The translations under genes and the position numbers were made by a program. The notes below the pieces were generated by a model, which searched no databases, was not told the origin of the DNA, and was given only the letters and a program-made list of their open reading frames with translations. A stretch of 53,584 nt of DNA from Candidatus Micrarchaeaceae archaeon. Its GTDB lineage: Archaea > Micrarchaeota > Micrarchaeia > Micrarchaeales > Micrarchaeaceae. The DNA lies in assembly GCA_027310825.1 (NCBI GenBank), contig DAIDAC010000007.1, forward strand, positions 1 to 53,584. Reading direction: 5' to 3'. Each line of letters begins with the position of its first letter. The stretch's first letter is position 1. Positions 49,877 to 53,584 of the stretch are shown one piece after another.

Positions 49877-49900
49877 TCTTATTGTTATTGGAATGATGCA

Positions 49901-50605
49901 ATGAAGAAATCGGCGAAGAAAGAGAAGGACAAGCCGAAAAAGGCATCCGCTTATTTCCTTGAATTGAAGTCGATAAACGAACTCGCGAGGAATGTCTCGA
50001 CATTCGGAGAAGGTGTGAGACCCCTCTACGCAGTGAAGCAGGGGAAAAACTTCAGGATAATGAGCCCTAGCATAAAGGTCGGCGACGCAAGGCTTGTGCT
50101 CTACGTAGATTCGAACGTTTGCAAGAACTTCCTGATTTACAGACCAGGAACGACTTCAGAAAAGGAGACTCTGGAGTTCAAGGATACAATCCTCGCGGCT
50201 GCTCCGGGCCAGGACATACAGAATATTCCAGTAATAGAATTCGTAGACAATCCCTTTGACGAAGCGAAAGAGAAGCCGAAGGTTATGTGCCTCAGGGTCA
50301 AGGATTGCGCCTCTGTTGTCAAGGGAATACTGACAAGGTCTATGGAAAGCGGACACATCGGAAAGGTCTACTGCTTCGGAAGCAAAGCAGAGCATTACAT
50401 CGGATCATTCACAATGATGGACGATGAAGACGACACTAAGATGTTCTGCTATGCAAAGATGGATTCGAAGGACACTTGCAGCTTCTTCAGATACAACTAC
50501 AACACGGACAAAGTGGAAGCGACGAACTCATTCGGCGAACATTCATATATCTATGTGAGGATAATTAACCTTGCTTCGGTACCTTCATTCTTCAAGCCCG
50601 ATTAG
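49901..50605 (+). CDS. Hypothetical protein ending inside tRNA-Asn
   Basis: 234 residues, soluble, with a Lys-rich start (MKKSAKKEKDKPKKASAYF). The body appears alpha-beta (VGDARLVLYVDSNVCKNFLI, VMCLRVKDCASVVKGIL, SHIYVRII-like end). Not recognised. Its last codons overlap the tRNA: the stop TAG is positions 8-10 of tRNA-Asn, a ten-base overlap on the same strand. Processing of the tRNA would cut the mRNA end. Confidence 0.75.
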   Translation: MKKSAKKEKDKPKKASAYFLELKSINELARNVSTFGEGVRPLYAVKQGKNFRIMSPSIKVGDARLVLYVDSNVCKNFLIYRPGTTSEKETLEFKDTILAAAPGQDIQNIPVIEFVDNPFDEAKEKPKVMCLRVKDCASVVKGILTRSMESGHIGKVYCFGSKAEHYIGSFTMMDDEDDTKMFCYAKMDSKDTCSFFRYNYNTDKVEATNSFGEHSYIYVRIINLASVPSFFKPD

Positions 50606-50667
50606 CTCAGTGGTAGAGCGATTGGCTGTTAACCAATAGGTCGCAGGTTCAATCCCTGCATCGGGCG
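50596..50667 (+). tRNA. tRNA-Asn(GUU)
   Basis: A 72-base cloverleaf. The acceptor pairs GCCCGAT with ATCGGGC, discriminator G. The anticodon stem ATTGG/CCAAT closes CTGTTAA, giving GTT. The T-arm is GCAGG-TTCAATC-CCTGC. CCA is not encoded. Its 5' end is shared with the upstream coding gene, and an integrase follows 75 bases downstream, marking it as an integration site. Confidence 0.96.
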
Positions 50668-50702
50668 TTAAATCATTTCGAGGAAGCAAGGTTCAATCCC
50701 TG
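50645..50702. repeat. Direct repeat of the tRNA-Asn T-arm
   Basis: AGGTTCAATCCCTG occurs in the tRNA at 50645-50658 and again at 50689-50702, 44 bases later, just before the integrase promoter. It may be an attachment core duplicate, integrase-binding site or scar of an earlier insertion. Confidence 0.7.
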
Positions 50703-50717
50703 ACCACATAGTTATAA

Positions 50718-50740
50718 ATACTTTAAGGAAAGTAAAGTAT
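50718..50740. promoter_or_regulatory. Operator candidate of integrase 2
   Basis: A perfect inverted repeat ATACTTTA-7 bases-TAAAGTAT between the TATA box GTTATAAATA (50711-50720) and the ATG at 50742. A bound repressor would block transcription. It has the same 8-7-8 geometry as the MNT operator. Confidence 0.6.
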
Positions 50741-50741
50741 C

Positions 50742-51974
50742 ATGGATATTTTGCAGGCGCAGGGAGTTTTGGAGCGCATGTGGACTAAAATAGAGTCTAA
50801 TTCTAAGTATTTGCAGGTAAACAAGAAACACGTAGAGGACTACATAGAGCATCAGAAAGCAAAAGGGGCTGACCTGAAGACGATACACAAGCACCTCTAT
50901 GCGATAGGATTCCTGCTGGATGCGATAGGAAGCAAGATGGACCTCAAGAAGGCGACGAAGAAGGACATCGAAAAGGTGGTGGCGATGTCTGAAGTGGCAA
51001 AGAGGGAAGACGGGACTGAATACAGCGAGGAACACAGAGTAAGGACAAGGACGATAATCAAGGCCTTCTACAAGCACCTCCTGGGCAATGACCTCTTTTA
51101 CCCGGAGCAGGTATCATGGATAAAGACGGTGTTAAAGATGAGTGCTAGAGTGCTGCCGGAGGACATTCTAACCGAGGAAGAGGTAAAGAGCATGCTGAGC
51201 GCGGCACAGAATCTGAGGGACAAGGCACTCATCGCGATATTGTTCGACTCAGGTATCAGGATGGGCGAGCTGTTCAGCCTCCGGATGAAGGACGTGGATC
51301 TGGAAAGCAACCCAGCCCATATCACAGTGAAAGGGAAGACCGGAGCAAGGCAGATTCCAATAATGTTCAGCGTACCATACATGGCACAGTACATAAACCT
51401 GGTAAAGGACAGGAAACCGGAAGATTCCATGTGGAAGGGAATGGGAGTATGGGTCAACAAGGACAAGAAACTCGAATATGCAGCAGTAAGGAAGGCGTTG
51501 CAGACGGCCGCGAGGAAAGCCGGGCTGAAAAAGAGGGTTTACCCACATCTTTTCAGGCACAGCAGGGCATCTAATTACGCGAATAAGCTCACAGAACAGC
51601 AGCTCAAGGCGTTCTTTGGCTGGACCGGAGATAGTCATATGGCCAGTACTTACGTGCATCTATCTGGAAGGGATATAGACAACGCAGTCCTTCAGGCAAA
51701 CGGAATGAAACCGCTAGAAGCCACAGCTCAGCCGAAATTGACCGTAAGAACATGTGGAAGATGCCAATTCGCGAATACACTCGATTCGAAATATTGTAAC
51801 AGGTGTGGTACACCGCTTGACATAGAGCAAGCAATAAAAGTTCAGGAAGCGGAGACAAAGCTGAAGGAGTACATGATAGAGGCATTGAGAGACCCTACGC
51901 TCGTGGAAGATGTAATTCATGAATACTTGGTGCAACAGAGGCAAAAAAGTAAACGCCTAACCTATAAGCGATGA
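50742..51974 (+). CDS. Tyrosine integrase with C-terminal zinc ribbon
   Basis: 410 residues and complete. Residues ~1-120 are the helical core-binding domain. The catalytic residues are R173 (GIRMGELFSL), H269 and R272 (PHLFRHSR), W294 in the place of the second His (FFGWTGDS) and Y304 (STYVHLS). Residues 338-355 form a zinc ribbon (CGRCQFANTLDSKYCNRCG), followed by a helical tail. This architecture occurs in archaeal integrases. It sits 75 bases after tRNA-Asn in the same direction and has its own promoter and operator, so it is probably active. Confidence 0.93.
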   Translation: MDILQAQGVLERMWTKIESNSKYLQVNKKHVEDYIEHQKAKGADLKTIHKHLYAIGFLLDAIGSKMDLKKATKKDIEKVVAMSEVAKREDGTEYSEEHRVRTRTIIKAFYKHLLGNDLFYPEQVSWIKTVLKMSARVLPEDILTEEEVKSMLSAAQNLRDKALIAILFDSGIRMGELFSLRMKDVDLESNPAHITVKGKTGARQIPIMFSVPYMAQYINLVKDRKPEDSMWKGMGVWVNKDKKLEYAAVRKALQTAARKAGLKKRVYPHLFRHSRASNYANKLTEQQLKAFFGWTGDSHMASTYVHLSGRDIDNAVLQANGMKPLEATAQPKLTVRTCGRCQFANTLDSKYCNRCGTPLDIEQAIKVQEAETKLKEYMIEALRDPTLVEDVIHEYLVQQRQKSKRLTYKR

Positions 51975-52030
51975 TACTAAAAAGTTAATAAACAGTGAAA
52001 AACAGGCTGCACCTGGTCAGATGTCATGAA

Positions 52031-52280
52031 ATCTGCTTCGAACCCCTCCTTCGAAGGTTTGTGGCGCGCGCCCTCTTTTAACGACGGAAGAGGGTGTACG
52101 AAGAAGTGGCAGAGGAGGGGGATATAGTGCGAAGAGTATCTCAAAGAGTCTTAGATTGATATTCGAACCTCCCTCCCGAAGCTTTTTCTTGATTTCCAGT
52201 TTTTGACGAGAAAAATAAGGGTTCGAAGAAAAGTAATGGTGAGTATATAGAGTGCGAAGTAAATCTGCCATTTAATTGAT
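52031..52280. repeat. Two tandem 125-bp non-coding repeats
   Basis: The 348-base gap after the integrase holds two diverged copies of one unit. TTCGAACC starts at 52037 and 52162; GTGCGAAG at 52127 and 52252; both pairs are 125 bases apart. Each unit runs TTCGAACC, CGAAG, a hairpin region, CGAAGAA, ATATAG, GTGCGAAG, ATCT. In unit 1 the hairpin is CCCTCT/AGAGGG around 52069-52093, and a GGCGCGCGCC palindrome lies before it. No gene is convincing here. The repeats may be an origin, a recombination site or paired RNAs. Confidence 0.6.
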
Positions 52281-52322
52281 GAGCCAAAGGACTTTATAAT
52301 TGATTTGCTAGATTTTTAATCA

Positions 52323-53584
52323 ATGGACGGAAACGACTTAAGGAAAAGGATAATAGCTCAAAAAAGACAAAAGGTATTGGAGATCGTCTACCTGGTTTGC
52401 CAGAAAGAGGGTATCAAGGAACCCAAAGTTAATTTTAATGGTTGTCCACAAGAGAAACAAGATCAACTTGCGCATTATCACCCGACGGAGAACAAAATCT
52501 GTATCTCAACAGCACAACTTTACAAATTAAAAAGCATGACGTCCGTAGAAAACACAACTTACCATGAATTGGCGCATATGTTCGAGCAAAATCATGGACC
52601 GAAGTTTAAGCAAACTAAAATTAAGCTAAAATCTGAGGTTTGGAGGCCTCCGCGCGGTGTAGTTTTCATCAGTAAAGAGGTGCAGCAACAGTTAGCAGAA
52701 CAAAGGGCAAAATTAGGGAGAGCCGTACCAGAAAAAGTCAAAATAGATAAAACACGTTGTAATTACCATCTTTGCAGGAAAAAAACCAAACTGACTCAAT
52801 GCAAATATTGCAAAAACTACTTCTGTAAAGAGCACATCCAGCCAATTGTGCCAGGTGGTGTAGATATTGGTTATGATCAAGAGGGTGACAATTACCATCC
52901 CTGTCCAGAGTATGTAGATTTTGTGAAGGAACAGAAGGACAAGCAAATCAAAGAATTAGATGCTGCATGGAAGAAATCGAAAGTCGCAAGAGACGAAGTC
53001 AAAATTAAAGATAGAAGAGTGAACTACCAGAGTTTTGATGATAGCCCAGAAGCGGAAAAAAGACGTCTTGTTGCAGAGCTTGATGAAACTAAAGCTCCGG
53101 CAGCTCGCAAACATATTATAGAGGAAATCGGCAGGCTAGATATTCCGGAGAAACCACAAGAGCAAAGAGCAGTCCCACACTATCAACCTCAGGAAATCAA
53201 TAACATGGAAGCAATAAGGGAAAAACTAGGTATAGATATTTCCGATAAGTCACATATCAAAAAGAAAACGGGAAAGGACTTTAAGCTTTGGTCTCCAATG
53301 GGTTTTAGTGAGAAAGTGAAAAAATGGTTTTCTGACGCGTATCATGCCAAGTATACAAAAGGGTATGCACCAACTTCTAGAAGCTATGCTTTCTCATCAT
53401 CTTCGGGAGGTAGCCGCACTAGAAGGCTTGAATTGCCAATTAAGGCGCTTCTAATCGCTATTGCAGTTACCGTACTTACTTTGCCACAACTAAATCTTAT
53501 CATGTACGGAACTATTAGTTTAACGCTCAAAATTTTTACTTCAGTACTATTATTTACTAATTTCCTAATAGCTACTATTTTGAT
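52323..53584 (+). CDS. Membrane zinc metallopeptidase with AN1-like finger (partial at window end)
   Basis: At least 420 residues, open at the end of the window. Residues ~60-105 are a SprT-like zinc peptidase core with HELAH (TTYHELAHMFEQNHGPKF). Residues ~142-180 have an AN1-type finger (CNYHLCRKKTKLTQCKYC, FCKEHIQP). A charged linker and a Ser-rich stretch follow, then hydrophobic segments (ALLIAIAVTVLTLPQLNLIM, SVLLFTNFLIATI). The TATA box CTTTATAATT (~52291-52300) is ~25 bases before the ATG. It is A+T-rich cargo of the tRNA-Asn element. The target protein is unknown. Confidence 0.8.
   Translation, partial: MDGNDLRKRIIAQKRQKVLEIVYLVCQKEGIKEPKVNFNGCPQEKQDQLAHYHPTENKICISTAQLYKLKSMTSVENTTYHELAHMFEQNHGPKFKQTKIKLKSEVWRPPRGVVFISKEVQQQLAEQRAKLGRAVPEKVKIDKTRCNYHLCRKKTKLTQCKYCKNYFCKEHIQPIVPGGVDIGYDQEGDNYHPCPEYVDFVKEQKDKQIKELDAAWKKSKVARDEVKIKDRRVNYQSFDDSPEAEKRRLVAELDETKAPAARKHIIEEIGRLDIPEKPQEQRAVPHYQPQEINNMEAIREKLGIDISDKSHIKKKTGKDFKLWSPMGFSEKVKKWFSDAYHAKYTKGYAPTSRSYAFSSSSGGSRTRRLELPIKALLIAIAVTVLTLPQLNLIMYGTISLTLKIFTSVLLFTNFLIATIL

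Noticed and set aside
52037-52260. tRNA-like B-box sequences (GGTTCGAA) in the 125-bp repeats
   Set aside because: No complementary T-stem, anticodon arm or acceptor could be found around them.
52017-52271. An 84-codon minus-strand frame over the 125-bp repeats
   Set aside because: It has no ribosome site or promoter and its composition follows the repeats; the 125-base period is not a multiple of three, so the units would be read in different frames.
1-53584. CRISPR array or cas genes
   Set aside because: No regularly spaced series of three or more direct repeats and no Cas-like protein was seen; the microprotein linkers and the 125-bp units have too few copies and carry genes or hairpins.

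Overview
The window is archaeal. It carries archaeal versions of RNA polymerase subunits (RpoF, RpoE', Spt4), ribosomal proteins L21e, S3Ae and S15, a TBP-fold protein, fibrillarin, archaeal-type GluRS and DUF655. Promoters are TATA boxes about 25 bases before short leaders, and ribosome sites are of the GGTGA/GTGAT type. Several proteins combine a class III (archaellin/pilin-type) signal, QSAMEYLMTYGW, with a LamG-like fold. That architecture, together with the very tight gene packing, suggests a DPANN archaeon of the Micrarchaeota type; this placement is inference.

Layout. Each end holds a tRNA-associated integrated element. On the left (1-2.75 kb) are a coiled-coil protein, a DUF2683-like small protein, an array of hairpins and a tyrosine integrase fused in frame to tRNA-Glu(UUC). 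On the right (50.6 kb to the end) are tRNA-Asn(GUU), a second tyrosine integrase with a zinc ribbon, two tandem 125-bp non-coding repeats and the start of a membrane metallopeptidase with an AN1-like finger. Between them lies mostly core chromosome. 2.8-6.1 kb is a deoxypyrimidine nucleotide cluster (DUF1599, Dcd, a Dcd/Dut paralogue, double-length ThyX). 6.4-9 kb holds a methyltransferase, three tandem 21-23-residue microproteins and an Lrp-type regulator. 9.1-13.5 kb has a small-protein operon, PRC-barrel, RpoF-DUF655, a decayed VapBC, L21e and a single-repeat TBP. 13.6-20.3 kb is one strand of LamG pilins, a REC/GGDEF-like regulator, S3Ae, S15 and ValS.

20.3-30.5 kb has RGG-TRAM, MsrB/MsrA, DUF1653, tRNA-Lys(CUU), a sugar nucleotidyltransferase, an HD-VKOR-cDPGS-like operon, a PIN-RpoE'-Spt4 operon, a HEPN/MNT pair, CutA and FKBP. 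30.5-38.1 kb has GluRS, a divergent Lrp-type/EamA pair, a second copy of the 9.5-kb small-protein operon, fibrillarin and a HEPN protein. 38.2-50.6 kb has a histidine kinase, surface proteins, SMR-like exporters, topoisomerase I, a tRNA m1A-type methyltransferase and a run of LamG pilins, one with an in-frame stop.

How the parts fit. The nucleotide cluster makes dUMP and dTMP. The pilin-like LamG proteins, the kinase and the REC regulator look like a cell-surface and signalling programme. MsrA/B, VKOR and FKBP serve redox and folding homeostasis. The most unusual items are the tandem YEAD microproteins at 7.2-7.4 kb, the duplicated small-protein operon, the single-repeat TBP, the ValS with altered HIGH and KMSKS motifs, and the structured DNA beside both integrases. 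All assignments were made by reading motifs by eye; no database search was run.
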